Source: Bisporella sp. PMI_857
Taxonomy: Eukaryota > Ascomycota > Leotiomycetes > Helotiales > Helotiaceae
Assembly (NCBI GenBank): GCA_021307315.1
Contig: JAJSPD010000063.1
Span: 1-64,000 of the forward strand
Length of the DNA: 64,000 nt
Reading direction: 5' to 3'
Shown: positions 48,037-60,163 of the stretch, piece by piece
Layout of the letters: each line of letters starts with the position of its first letter
Numbering within the stretch: position 1 is the first letter of the stretch
Notes under the pieces: generated by a model
Told to the model about the DNA's origin: nothing
Seen by the model: the letters and a program-made list of their open reading frames with translations, nothing else
Database searches by the model: none
Translations under genes and position numbers: made by a program

Positions 48037-50663
48037 TTAGTTGCCCGAAGGTACTACAGCACTTGCGCTGACCATTTCCTGGCCGCTGGTATTTGCTACT
48101 GTATACAGGGAGTCATGTCTGCTAGGCAATGCGTCCACGGTGGTCGCACGATAACGTAGTCCGAGTTCAATATGACTGGGAAATTGAGAAGATAGATGGT
48201 CTGCCTTCCCTGAGTGTAATCTGTCCGCTTGTAGGTTCGGCGGATGAAATGCTCTTCTCTTTGAAGCGCGTCCAGACTCTTCTCTGACATCCCTTCTAGA
48301 GCTGTGCTCACTTGCTTGGTGTTTGCGCATTGTTTGTTGACCAGAAAACATTCGTTCGCAAGACTGGCAAGGTCGACAAACTTCTATACATGCGTCAGTA
48401 AGAGCCCGTTATTTTCAGCTCTGAAAAATAACTTACGATTCCTTTTATGTCTCCTAAAATTCCTTTCAGGATATATACCCGAGACCCTGGTGCCACACTG
48501 ATCGCATAACAATTCTGCTGCATTTGTTTCAATATTGCTCGTGGTCGGATTGGTAATAGTAGTAGATGATGGTGGACAGTTTCCTTGATGGACTTCTTGG
48601 TAGATCTGGCTCAGTGGTTGAAGGGGCCGCCATTGCAAATCGTCTACTTTCTCGCTTTTTATGATTTGCTTATGTAGAAGCTGGACTTGCGGAACTCTTC
48701 GATTCTCTGATTGAGTCAAGAAGTTGAATGGTTTCACTATAGCATCCGCCAAGGTATCGTGGGCGAAGGACGCCCTTTGGTCAGTTTGATACATAGAGAT
48801 CGTGGCGTGTAGCCAATACCCAGGGCCACTTGAGGCCCTAGCAAGTGACTGTTGGGGTGTTGGAATAATTCGCATGCTCTGGTCACACGTTGTTCCTACA
48901 GGGTGAATGACGAACTCATACCTAATGCATTAGGTCAGTTACGTGGTCATTAGCTAATAGAAAAATTTGCTAATGGAACAAAGGTCGATGTTCGTGAGGC
49001 TGTCTCGGAGCGGCTCCCTCCAAAGTTTACTCACAAGTTACCAGTACCAACTGTTGCAACCTTAAATTTCAAAGCAGTCTCGAATAATGTCAGCAGAGAG
49101 TCAGTTCGATGCTTAGAAGGTTTCTCCGCCTGACCCCAATCATCAATATCCATCTCATGCGCACTTGAGGACGAGACGAAAAGCGGCGCTAATGCTTTGG
49201 TGAATCTAGCAACAAGGTGTGAAGCTCTGCGCAGAAGCATGTTGCAGAACAACTCCCTGCTAGTGGCATGACGATACGCTGCCAGCTCGTACCTACGTAA
49301 CACCTCCAAACCATCTACTCTATAGTCAGGTCTCTCCACTCTTCCATATCTGCAGACTAAAGGCTTAATGGACGCTCATGAACTTACCAGTGCTATTAAA
49401 TGCTAGTTCCCGATACGCCTCTAATAAAAGGTTCCCACCCTCTGGAACGAAGCTTGGATAGTCCGTATGGAATACCCAGTCCCGGATTGCAACCAAAGCA
49501 AGAGTTTTGATAATGTTCTCTGGTTGGTATTCTAGCACATATTTCCTAAGCAGCGAGGTTCCCGATGATACACTTGCATTGTTGGTTGCTGATGAAATAA
49601 GTACAATAAGGTCGGATGTAGGCGGAAGCTCGGGTGTCAACAGTCTCCCACCCGTATTGTATTTGTGCATATGCAGTATGGAAGATAACTCAAATTCAAC
49701 ACTCGACATTGCTTCATCAATTGTACTATGATCGAAGCGAAAACTACTTTCCTCGGATGGGACGTCGAAAAGGCGAATAAGGTCTGATAGCTTCTTGTTT
49801 CGCTCGTATTGGCGCCATAGATCGTGGGTATATCTATAGAACTCTCTTTCCAGAGGATTCTTGCTGTCTCTCTCCCGCTCTGCTTGAGCCATTATCATGT
49901 GGTGTATCTGAGTTTCTAGTACTCTCACTTTCTCTAGAAGCTTCTCCTCGTTCTCCTCTTTTTCTCGGATATTGTCTTCCATCCGCTCCCTGATTCTCTC
50001 TACTTCAGCAGATTGTGTCGAGGACTCAGCTCCTCTAACTAATGGCTGGGAAATTTGAGATTCGCTTGATGATACCTGGTCTTGAGAGCCGTATTCCTGC
50101 GAGTTCGTTGGCGGCCGAGAACTGGTGTCCTCAGTGGGAAAATTCGAGGCAGTGGCATTTGAACCTGCCAAGGCTACCGGATTTCCCGAGGAGAGCGATT
50201 GTACCTAGCAAGGTCTATGCTTAGACTTAATATCTGTAGAAGGAGCATGCATGAGACGTACATTCTGGTAACTACGGTTATCCTCCCTAGTAGCATTAAT
50301 CAGAGAAGGATTCTCTCCTTGTAGTCCTAAGTTCAGTCGATAGTTCTCAACCTCCTGTCTTATTTTTGCATGAAATTCCTCAGGAAGTTTAGTCAACACA
50401 TGACTTCCATTTCTTTCTAGGTCTTCTCTCTGGCCGAGTCTTGGTGAGCCACTCCTGGTCTTGGGGCGTTTTGTTCTTGCCAAGCTACTGAGCTTGTTGT
50501 GGACTTGGGAGTACGTGATTGTGCTATTATTTGTCTCCATAGCTCTTCTGCGCTGACTCAAATGCTCACATATAGTCTGCTTGAAGTCACGCTTGGTGGA
50601 GATGCAGAAATCCAGCCACGCCAGCATTGACACTACATCATGCGGAAGAAACACCTTCGTCAT
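48037..50663 (-). CDS. multidomain protein with C-terminal zinc-finger-like repeats
   Basis: Unnamed protein of 783 aa. Five exons: 50663-50262, 50204-49388, 49338-49035, 48921-48437, 48380-48037; introns 57, 49, 113 and 56 nt. The N-terminus has a short folded segment, VSMLAWLDFCISTKRDFKQ, that looks like a small helical Myb/SANT-like domain. Residues of about 185-235 form a coiled coil (VERIRERMEDNIREKEENEE). The middle (about 240-500) is helical with TLALVAIRDWVFHTDYPSF and RRYELAAYRHATSRELFCNM. Near residue 647 two zinc-finger-like repeats follow: CDQCGTRVSG...RRHKRNLC and CQSCERMFSGQQTMRKHQAS, the second a C-x2-C-x11-H-x4-H finger split by the last intron. A decayed paralogue lies at 57.6-59.2 kb. 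A nuclear DNA-binding role is suggested by the fingers only. Confidence 0.75.
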
Positions 50664-52042
50664 TCTGTCTAATTAGTCTTGTGTACATAATTCAATGGTG
50701 AGGTTCCTATTTATCATTTAATGGAATTCCGGGAGCGTACCTACTCTCGATAGGTCCTAGTCCTTACAAAAGATCGGCTTGATAGTAATCTCAAGTCAAG
50801 TTGTTGCTTGGCGGGGTTGACCGAAGTTGCAAATAACCTAGTTCAAAAGCCGTTCCTTAGTTTTGAAGCTTGATAAATCAATTCGGAGGGATCGGTCAAA
50901 GTATGCCAGAGATAATTAGACTTATGAAAACCTGCCTTGTTTGTTAGATCAGAAACCATATAAGTGCAGAAGGTCTTTGCCCCCAACCATAAGCCACCCA
51001 TTTCCCCCTCTAGGTAGACCTAGAAAAAGCCAATCAGGATATGGTTCTTTTGTGAAGCACACCACGCAGTCACCGGGATTAGAAAAAAAGCAAACAAGCA
51101 AACAAGCAAACAACTCCTATAATCTTGGCAATTACGGCAGAGCGAGATAGTAGGATCACAACACAAATTCTTCATGTACGTGATATAGTCATCTCTATGA
51201 ATGTGCCTTTGATGACCCCATAGGACGAGCTTATTTCCGTGTCTAAAGCTACTGTAATTGAAAAAAAAGAAGAAGAAAAGGGGGGGGGGAAGATATGTTA
51301 CTCTAAGTAATCTTTTAGTTTTGTCAATTTTTTCTCCCATGTCTTACGTAGCCTCTCTGCTCAAATAAATACTTGTTGATATTATATGACCTGTCATACC
51401 GTACAAGTTCATCATGTCCTCTACGGTTAGAGCACAATCCTAATCATATCCTAAAGAGTATCATGGCATTCTTTTAGTATGGCGTCCTTTTCTGATAAAC
51501 TTGTTTATCCTGTAAACCGTCAATAGCTCGTTGATATCATGGAAGCATTCGGTTGCAATTTTCTGCCGCTCAAGTGAATCGGCATATGTTGTGGCGTCAA
51601 TACATGTAGGAAAATATGCAAAAGAGTAGAATGGGTCAAAGGCATGCGGTAAGTAGGGTCTAGGTCGTTTCATGTTGCACAAGTAGTCTTGTGATATGTG
51701 CAATCTTCTTGCCCACTAGTCTCTTTACGTATTCAAGGAGCAGTAGGAAGGCAACACCTATGTCCCGGACCAAGGTTTTCCCACTTGCTGTAAGATTGTA
51801 GGCCGTATTGAAAAATCTGTTTCCATCTTTCCTAGCCTCATCGAAAAAAACAGGGAACAAAGCTGGTCCCTCGGACTGTCCCGTTGGCAATTCAACACTT
51901 TCTTCTCCAGCAACCACAGCCTCCTCACCTGCCCGTCTCGAGCATCTATTGTCCGCTGTGTCTCCCTATCAAAACTTAGTTTTGAACTCACTACCAGCAA
52001 CCATAGCTTGTTCTCAACTATTTCATAGCAACAATATACACC
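50664..52042. other. divergent intergenic region with possible small minus-strand gene remnants
   Basis: Lies between the divergent zinc-finger and Hsp70-like genes. Two overlapping minus-strand open frames, about 51,660-51,920 (with FFNTAYNLTASGKTLVRDIG) and 51,461-51,703 (with LERQKIATECFHDINELL), have coding-like composition but lie in different frames and lack a good ATG, so I do not call a gene. A purine tract with 9 G is at 51,259-51,290. Confidence 0.35.
51089..51112. repeat. short tandem repeat, unit AGCAAACA
   Basis: Three copies of an 8-base unit in non-coding DNA. No function suggested. Confidence 0.6.
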
Positions 52043-54773
52043 ATGACGCAATCGCCAACACCCCGCGTTTCAAATAGCAAGGTATATATGTATACCTCTG
52101 GTTAGAAACTTGATTAATACGTCGTCAGAAGTCTAAATCAAAGAGAAAACGCTCCGCTGCGGCCTCAGCGTCGAACTTTCAGTTGATTGAAATAGCCAAG
52201 CGTGCTCAAAGCCTCGGTGGTTGGCGGCCATCTGTAAGTATAATGCCGCAAGATGCTCATCACGATTCCTTTGAGCCAGTCTCAAAACATCGGCCGAGCT
52301 GGATTATTGGAGCGGACATTGGAACTACATACTCTTCATTAGCAGCTATCGAGTTACCCGTGGATCAGGATCGAGAAGTCGTAGATCATTCCAAGATTTT
52401 AATGGTCAATAACTGGCCTGGAGACATATCGCCTGGTCTCTCCCCGCAGGTCCCCACTCTGGTCTGGTATGGCTCTCAACAGCACAGGGACCGAGAGCCG
52501 TCGAAGGACCAATTCGACGACCATGAACTGGGTGAACTAAGTGGCCTGATCGACGATGAGTATGAAACGAGCAGTTTCATGTCAGCTGAAGAAGAGCTAT
52601 CAGAAGAAGATGGTGATATTCCGGATACCCAAGGAAGCGCGAAGTTCCTTTGGGGCTTTAGTGTCAAGAATCACCTTTTCAGCAAACGTGAGGGCCGTGA
52701 TCTCAAAAAGCTTATTTCCAGATCAAAGCTCATGCTCGTCCCGAACGAGTATACCAAAGATAATCGGCATTCCTTACGTTCGAATATAGATTACTTGATC
52801 GAGAAGGGATTGATCAGGAAATTTGGCGCACAATCGGACCCAGACTTGCGAGATGTCCGAGATCCCATTTCGGACTTTTTGGCTGCATTTCTTTCACATG
52901 GCAGATCCTGGCTGAAGGACAAATCTACCTTCCAAGACACTGACCATGTGGAATTTGCTTTCGCAGTGCCGAGCATCTGGTCTGCGGAGGCCTCCAGGGT
53001 ATGGCAAGCTTCGATCGAGACGGCCATCCAAGCTTCGGGATTTGGTATAGCAGCATTACAGCATGGAACAATTCAGGACCTTTTTCTCACCACCGAGCCA
53101 GAAGCTGCGGCAGACTATTTGCTCTTGACAAAGAATTTCGCGTTGGCAAGTAGTTTCGTCTCTGTATGGTGTATATGGTCGTCATAGCTAATATTACTGT
53201 ACATAAAGGCTGGTCAGGCATTGCTAGTGGTAGATTGTGGGGGTGGTACAGTAGATGTTGCGGCTTTTTACTGCTCTTCCAGATATCCACTACGGCTTGA
53301 GGGGGAAGTAGTTCCCCCGATAGGTATGTCTGTCCATTCTTAAGTGACTAAAGAATTGCCCTTAAGTCTATCAGGGGACAATTGTGGGGCGAGTTATGTC
53401 AATGTAAATCACGATAAACTCCTTCTCAACCGTTTAAGACCCCAACGAAGGCATCTTGAGGCTGTAAACGAACAGCCACTTGAAGGTATCATTGCAGATC
53501 TCGCGCAGGAGTTTGAAGATAGAGTTAAGAGGAACGTTGATTTCAACCGGAAAGGGACAGTCCTCCAAAGGCTGAAAATTTTCGGTTTGCAAGGTGATCA
53601 AGAAACGGGCGTTGAAAACCGTTTTGATCACAACCACATGCTCATGGAGCGGTAGGATCTCTCTTCGGTTAGCCCAAAGTATTAAGCTAATCGTTATATA
53701 TTAACCAGACAAGACTATGAGATCATCTTTCAACCTCTTTTCGACAGGATTGGTAACCTCATTCAGCGGCAGATCATAGCTGCTTTGAGCGTGGGAGTCA
53801 GCGTCCAGGTAATTCAATCATTCTAGATGTTGTTATTGGCTAATTTCCTTGTCTAGAATATACTACTTGTTGGAGGATTTGGTGCGTCGCCATCACTGAG
53901 AACTTGGCTTAAAGAGTTCCTCAAGAGCCTTGCCAAAGAGCTGCATCTGCCATTTGAGTTTGCCCTTACTGTACCAACGCCTCATGATTGGTGGGTTTAT
54001 AGTCACGGTACTTATAACCTACTTCATCTGACAGTACGCAGTCTCATTGCTGTTGCAGGCGGCGCTATCACTCGAGCATTGGACAAAAGAAATGGCCCAG
54101 AAAGAATACTTCTTTCAAGCTACGGTTTCTTAGAGCGCATACCTGGTAAGGAAGGAGTAATGGATGAGACTGATGGTAAAAAATACATTACTATAATCAA
54201 CTATTTTGCGATCAAGGCAAGTTACTCTACCAGAGTATAGCGCAAGCAATGAGCCCATAAGCATATAGAGATATTAACCGGATCTAGGGACAACCCATGC
54301 CGGAGAACTATGAATTTGATCCAATTAAACTTACGCATACTTTTCTAGCCAACGAAGAGAAGTTTATATGTGAGGAACTGCTTTTTGTTTCTGACACAAT
54401 AGCCGAATCTGGCTATGATCTCAGACATGGGAAAAACAACGAGACCGAACGAGCATTTTTGGCAAGAAAAAGAAAAGATCCAGGTGCGGTCCGGCGCAAA
54501 TGTCAATTGCACGGCCGGCTAATCGTGGATATGACTTTTGCACGAGACCACCCGCTTTGCGTGGTTATTGGCGCTGAGAACAAGAAACCAAACCAACGTC
54601 ACCCGTACTATGAAGTCGAATACCATTTGGTGCCTATAGTTAAGAATCGAAATCTCAGATATGAGGTCAGGCACCAATATCTCGAGCTTGAGGAAACCGG
54701 GGAGTACAAGGTTGCGAAAGGGGGCTGCGGGTACGCAAGTCTCGCGGCTGCGTTCCAACCAGGCACAGCATAA
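52043..54773 (+). CDS. Hsp70-like (actin-fold) ATPase, Hsp12A-type
   Basis: Protein of 780 aa with a divergent Hsp70 nucleotide-binding domain and no canonical substrate-binding domain. Exons: 52043-52081, 52129-53145, 53209-53323, 53375-53651, 53709-53808, 53857-53990, 54042-54216, 54288-54773. Phosphate-1 loop WIIGADIGTTYSSLAA is near residue 75, phosphate-2 loop VVDCGGGTVDVAAF near 360 and adenosine motif LLVGGFGASPSLRTWL near 520. The N-terminus is a basic tail (KSKSKRKRS) that could be a nuclear signal. Two introns (53146-53208 and 54217-54287) are best modelled with GCAAGT donors (GC-AG class). A further segment, 53991-54041, is 51 nt and stop-free, so whether it is spliced is uncertain (with it retained the protein would be 797 aa). 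An acidic linker interrupts the first subdomain near residue 145. Such Hsp70-like proteins are expanded in fungi; their clients are unknown. Confidence 0.83.
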
Positions 54774-57629
54774 AATTTGTTATGTCATTGAAACTTGTTA
54801 ACTAGCTTCCCTATAAATTTGGTTCTTGAATATAAAGTCTAAGTCAAACCGTCTCTCATCCTCTTGAGTTGTATTACCGTAGTGACGGAGGGAAGGTTGA
54901 AGTTGCCAGCCCGGATTGTCTGGTTTATAATGTTTATGCGAATTTGATGCTCCTAATAGGTTTGCCTGCCTCTGCAGCATCCAGAAGAGACCCAAATATA
55001 CAAGTATTATATCGATATAGCCAGCCTACAATCACGTTATTGGACTTCGGACGGTTGAAGGAGGCCAAAAGAAAGGAACGGGACTACCTTGATGTGTAGA
55101 GCATGGAGGGAATTAGTATACCATTGCCGCGCATTTCTTTTCTAGCTCAAGTAGTAGTACAGGATTTTAATAGTTGCTCCCCAATAAGTAGACAGTTGAA
55201 GCAGAAGAGTGGATTATGCACCGTGTTAGAGTTCAGGACACGTCCTATCGTTGTATCAGGTGAGAAGCAAGCATTTTACTGCTGACGCGGATTCACGGAC
55301 TTTCGAGGAGCAATAATTGAGCACAAGAGCACCTTACTAACGGACTGAAGCCTGAAGCACCAAAGCGTAGATGGAGCCGGATGGTATTGTGGACAAACAG
55401 TATGTGGAAATTTGTTACTGCCATCGCGCCACTCTCCTGGCACCAAGTACAAGAATCATTAGCGGGAATAGCTATGTTGCAGGTTGCAATATGTTTGCAA
55501 CCATTTTTGAATGCACGATTCAATATTAGAGCTATACAAAATAAAGCCTGACTTCAAATACAGCCTTATATTTGTCGCTAAAGGTAATCCATAAGAGCAG
55601 GACTAACAGGAACGCGTTATTTATCGAGGATGCAATTTATTTGAGGGTCCATAGGCCGCTGAAAGGAGCAACGGCCTTATATTTGCGACCCGTTACTAGC
55701 CCTCCCCCACGCCAACCCTAAATAGGGATGAGACGTCCTATCTACATACACAATACATCGCAGTTTAGCCTTCGGTTCAAAAGAAATTGAACATATTATT
55801 CTCACTCAGTTGTAACTTCAGAGTTTCTTGGAGATGCGTTTCCTTTTTTGAAGAAACCTTTGTAAAGGTCAGATATCAGAACATCATGCAATGCTGCAAG
55901 CGATGCTGTATATCCCCTGCCCCTAAGCTGACCGCTTGCCGAGCGCCCAACGAGCATCATCTGCTTACATGCTATTATGAAGCGTGGGATATAGATGTTG
56001 GAGGATGGATCCCGATCCTATTTCACGCTAGAAGGCTATCTCTACACTGCCCAGATTTGAAGAGCCCCCATCTTCCTCTCCTTGCACCCCATCAAATCTA
56101 GCCATCCCTTGAGAGCCTCTTATTGTCAAGCCGTCGTCCGCGTTCCAATTTACTACCAATTGTGTTCATTCTATCTCTCGCCACATTCTAATCTTGCATC
56201 TTATAGCCCTCCATCAGCTTGTATATATTTACCCAGCCGTGAGACGCCTCCCTGCATGATAACAGAGCATTTGGGTAGACGGTATGAACGAGCCGGTAGC
56301 CTCTTTCCGTGCTCTAAATTCTGCTGCTACTGTCTCGAAAGCGCTTCGAGGGTGTTCGTGGCCTGACAGGATCCTAAGTGGACTGGAGAAACGCTCTTGC
56401 TACTAGTGGTCATCTCAACCCCGCAGGTGCTGGCCACTGGCCGTCTGTTTTTTCTGCCTGACGTAGGTTTCTATTCTCTTTCGTTGTTGAGGCTAAACTT
56501 TGAAAAGCGGTCCTTGATCGTAGGGGTACATGAACGTCATTGGTGTTTAACTTTTCGCCTGCCAGAGTCATTAACGTATACAGTGCGCTGTGAATAACAG
56601 CAACTCACGATTCTTGTGATGAAGAGCCACCAGCTACTACTTGTGAGCTCGAAGTATCCTCCTCGGACTCGTGAGTGCAGGATGTCTTTCTCTTCTTCGA
56701 ATTCGTCGACTCCGTCGCCATCTTCATTTCGAGCCCATTCCACACTGACCAAATGACTATGCCTCCTCTATAGCATTCTTTGCCTGCAGATACGGCAACG
56801 GCTACAGGTTTCTGGGTATCTCAGCAAGCCTTTCTTTATGAACTAGCTGTGCTATCTACCATTTCTCTGAAATTCCTCAAGCCGAGCTGAGTAGGCGACG
56901 CCGCACCATTTATGACTATTCTGCGTACAGCTTTACTGAGAGTGAAATATTTCGTGAAGTTTCTCGGTCAGCTGCTGGCATGAAGTACCGCAAATTTTTC
57001 GAGTATCTCTTGGAAGGCAAGTGCTCCGCCCACGACTGAGAAATTTGTGGTCGATCTTGGTATGGATATCCAACACCAATTCTTGTGGCCCAACCAATAT
57101 TCTGGAATTGACAAACCTTTGATAAAGCAGGAAGACCATTTGGAATCTAGTTAATTGCGAGACTGAAGAGTTTTATAATTGAATCAAGAACGGTTGTCAT
57201 ATGATAAAGTGAAAAGAACCTCCTACCCGGCCCAAATCCAGCCCCCAATTGCTCAGCCGCAGAGCCTTCTCTTTCGCGGTAGTCACCACCGGAAATACAA
57301 CGGCCTTGCGCTTCTTATTCCTGACAAACGAAGTTCTTCATTTATGCCAGTGCATCTGTAAATGGGTATAAGAGTGTGGGTGCTCGCGGTATTTATGAGT
57401 ATAAACAAAGGGATGTAGCTAGTACAAACCATCACTGTTTTCCAAGGCGATAATGTCTGTCACAACCGCGACACCACACCTAACGCGGGGTACACCCCTG
57501 GTGGTTTGTTTGTCCTCCCGGGCTGGCGGACGAGAAAGCCGTATCTGTATGTAGCTTTGATCAACCACGAAATCATTCTCACGAAGACATTGTTATGGCC
57601 CGACGAGACAACTAAAATATCCTTACTTA
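54774..57629. other. intergenic stretch with coding-like relics
   Basis: No intact gene. On the plus strand at about 56,790-57,040 one frame reads coding-like (for example RRRRTIYDYSAYSFTESE and GMKYRKFFEYLLEGKCS) with a single in-frame stop at about 56,838; its family is unknown. On the minus strand at about 56,610-56,727 a Lys/Ser-rich short frame ends at a GTGAGT. The rest shows nothing. Confidence 0.35.
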
Positions 57630-59216
57630 GCATGCCTCTGTGCCACCTATCGCTACCTTGAAGTTCAAGGCAGTCTGGAACCGTCGATTTAAGCAATGCG
57701 TGCAGTTTTTAGCAATCTGCTGACCTGCGCCCGGGACATTATACCCCTAAGGCAGTCCTGAGGAGTGGCTTCATCACACTGCACAACCCTGAAGCAAGGC
57801 ATGTTGCTTTCTTGAGCAGCATGTTCTTGAAAGCACTAGCATTCGTAACCCGACTGTACGCCGGTAAATCTTGGCCATTCGATGCTCTTCCGCCGCCTTC
57901 TTCTCTTAGCTACGCCCCTTAAGCAGAGATTCCAGAGGGTGGAGCGCCTGTCATGCATGTATGCTATGTTTCGATACTCATACAGCAAGCCTGTGCGCTT
58001 GCGGAAAGGTTTGGACAATCTGTGTAGAAAACGTAGTCCCTTTCCGCTAATAAGGCAAGCGTCGTAATAACGCTTTTAGAGTTCAAATATCGAAGTAGGT
58101 CGTTTAAGTAGCTGGCTTCAGATTGTTCTATTACATCACGAGCTTTTATTAGCAAGATAGCGTAGCAAGGGCTGTAACCAGTGGAAGGCTAGGCGTTAAG
58201 AGCCCGGAGAGGATGTCATGCTAATGGAGAATAGAGGACAGTTCATTCGTGATACCCGCCATTGCCTCTACCCTCATTACGCAACAGCTTTTTACGATCC
58301 GAATCTATCTCCTGAAGGAACGATATCTTCTTCTGCAATTCTGCGATCCTGTCGTCTGCCTTCCATAGCCTGATATCATTCTGATATAAGTATTTTCCTG
58401 CAAGCCTGTTGTTGTTCCAAGAATAAACCTTGCTAGTACTGATACCCACCCTTTAATATCTGTATTTCTGTCTTATGTTTATCTCTCTTCTGTAAATGCT
58501 TTACATCTCTTATTATCAATAATTCCTTTTCTTCGTTAACCACATATTCTTTCCTATGAGGTTGAAGATATCCGAAACTGAAGTCATTGGTATGTTTGGT
58601 ATAATTAGGCTCTCTTGTGAGTGATTGACATCGCTCATCTGTCAATGGTTTAGCCGTGTTGGAGCTCCCTATTACATCAGGCCACGTCATCTTACTGGAA
58701 ATCCATGATGTTTTCGTGCGACAAGGAGTGACATTCCTCGACTAGGCTGGACCTTATTGATTCATTTTGTTTTAAATTTTGCAACGTTCATTTGTTAGAG
58801 AACGCCACAAAATGTAACACTTTAGACAACGACAAATAGAAAGATCCGATCTACAATGTCGTATTTTTTTCATTCTGCTTGCGAATTATATTCGATGTGT
58901 CAAGTTGTTTTTTCGACAAGCTCTAATATTCTTTGTATGTTCTTTTTACTTTCTTCGAGAGTTCTGGTTTGAGTTTTCCAATGCAGCACTTTTATCTTTC
59001 AGAAGCTTCTACTTATTGTAGGGCAAAGTGCCATCTCAATAGACATTTATCCTTGCCAAATCCACAGGAGAATTTTGTGCATTGTTTGGTTATGAATTTG
59101 CTGTCCAAATGTTCGGCAAAAGCCTTTTCAAAGCCAGTGTTTTTACCTATACAATGGTCTAGCCAAACGAGGAATGGAATATCATCTGATTTGATCAAAA
59201 TCCGCGAGAAATACAT
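57630..59216 (-). pseudogene. decayed paralogue of the zinc-finger gene at 48.0-50.7 kb
   Basis: Pieces of the same protein, in the same order, are spread over three frames. From 59216: DDIPFLVWLDHCIGKNTGF followed by AFAEHL matches the N-terminal WLDFC segment of the intact gene. At about 58,085-58,010, VITTLALLAERDYVFYTDCP matches TLALVAIRDWVFHTDYP, and the next conserved block (GLLYEYRNIAY against NLLLEAYREL) is in another frame. At about 57,840-57,780, FKNMLLKKATCLASGL matches LFCNMLLRRASHLVARF. At about 57,690-57,645, RFQTALNFKVAIGGTE matches LFETALKFKVATVGTG. Multiple frameshifts and stops break it; the zinc-finger end was not found. It lies in the same orientation on the far side of the Hsp70-like gene. 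Confidence 0.82.
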
Positions 59217-60163
59217 TACGTAGGGCTTAGTTGCGGGGGGCAAATTGCTGAAGCGTTATAACTGGATTTACTGCAGATTTTGAGAAATAATTTTACGAGT
59301 TTCCAGTGAAGGTATCGCATTGTGATTGAAACCAAGCAGTGAGTGGAGAGGCTTCAGGTGTTATTACTTTCAGCTCCGATTCTGTATGGGCCTGTAAAGA
59401 TATCTGCAGATTCTGGTTTTTAATTCTAGAATACAAATGGCAGTGAAACATGTATGCGACACTTATTTCTTTGCGTTGGAAATTACATAGGATAGAACAA
59501 ACGGAGGTCAATGGCTACTTCCCTCTCTTATCAAAGACAGATCCAACAACTTTAGCATAGGGAAGGGCTTTGATTTGAAATGTGAAATATAACTTTAGCT
59601 TGAGTTTTCAGGTTTGAACCTTGAGGAATGGATAAAATCCTACAATTATTGTGGGTTTGCAGATGTGGTTGCGCAAAGCCGCTTGGCCACTGACCACGGC
59701 TTCTACGCCTCAGAATCCAGCATGAACAACGCATGAATATTTGCATAAGTGCCAGAACTTACAATAGGTGTCATCCCTCCTCGAAAAATGTCTTCTTCTT
59801 TTTCTTCGTAACCTTCGATTAACGTTGGCCGAGGGAATATGATATATGCACGTAATCAAAATAGTCTTCTCTCCTCTGAGCCATTTCATCTCTGATGATA
59901 ATGCACCAGGGATTGCCTTTAATTCATCTGTCTTAAAAAGGATTTGCTAGTATTTCTTATCTTTGCTCGGATAACTCCGACTTAATTAGCTAAGTACAAT
60001 GTTGGACTTGTGGAACTTATGGTTACATGACGACCTAAAAGTAGTACCAGCTTACGGTTGTCAATACAAATAATTGAAAACTCCTCCAACTCTCAGTCAC
60101 TATATCTTAAGCCATTCAATATTGTGTTGTCGTCGCAATCTAATTTCTTCTCGACGGTTAGCT
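59217..60163. other. intergenic region, no gene recognised
   Basis: Includes the promoter of the SDR gene. The reading frame of that gene extends up to 60074 without an ATG. Nothing else is recognised. Confidence 0.45.

Noticed and set aside
60074..60163. N-terminal extension of the SDR from 60074
   Set aside because: The extension begins with TTG, not ATG; the first ATG is at 60164, at a normal distance before the cofactor motif.
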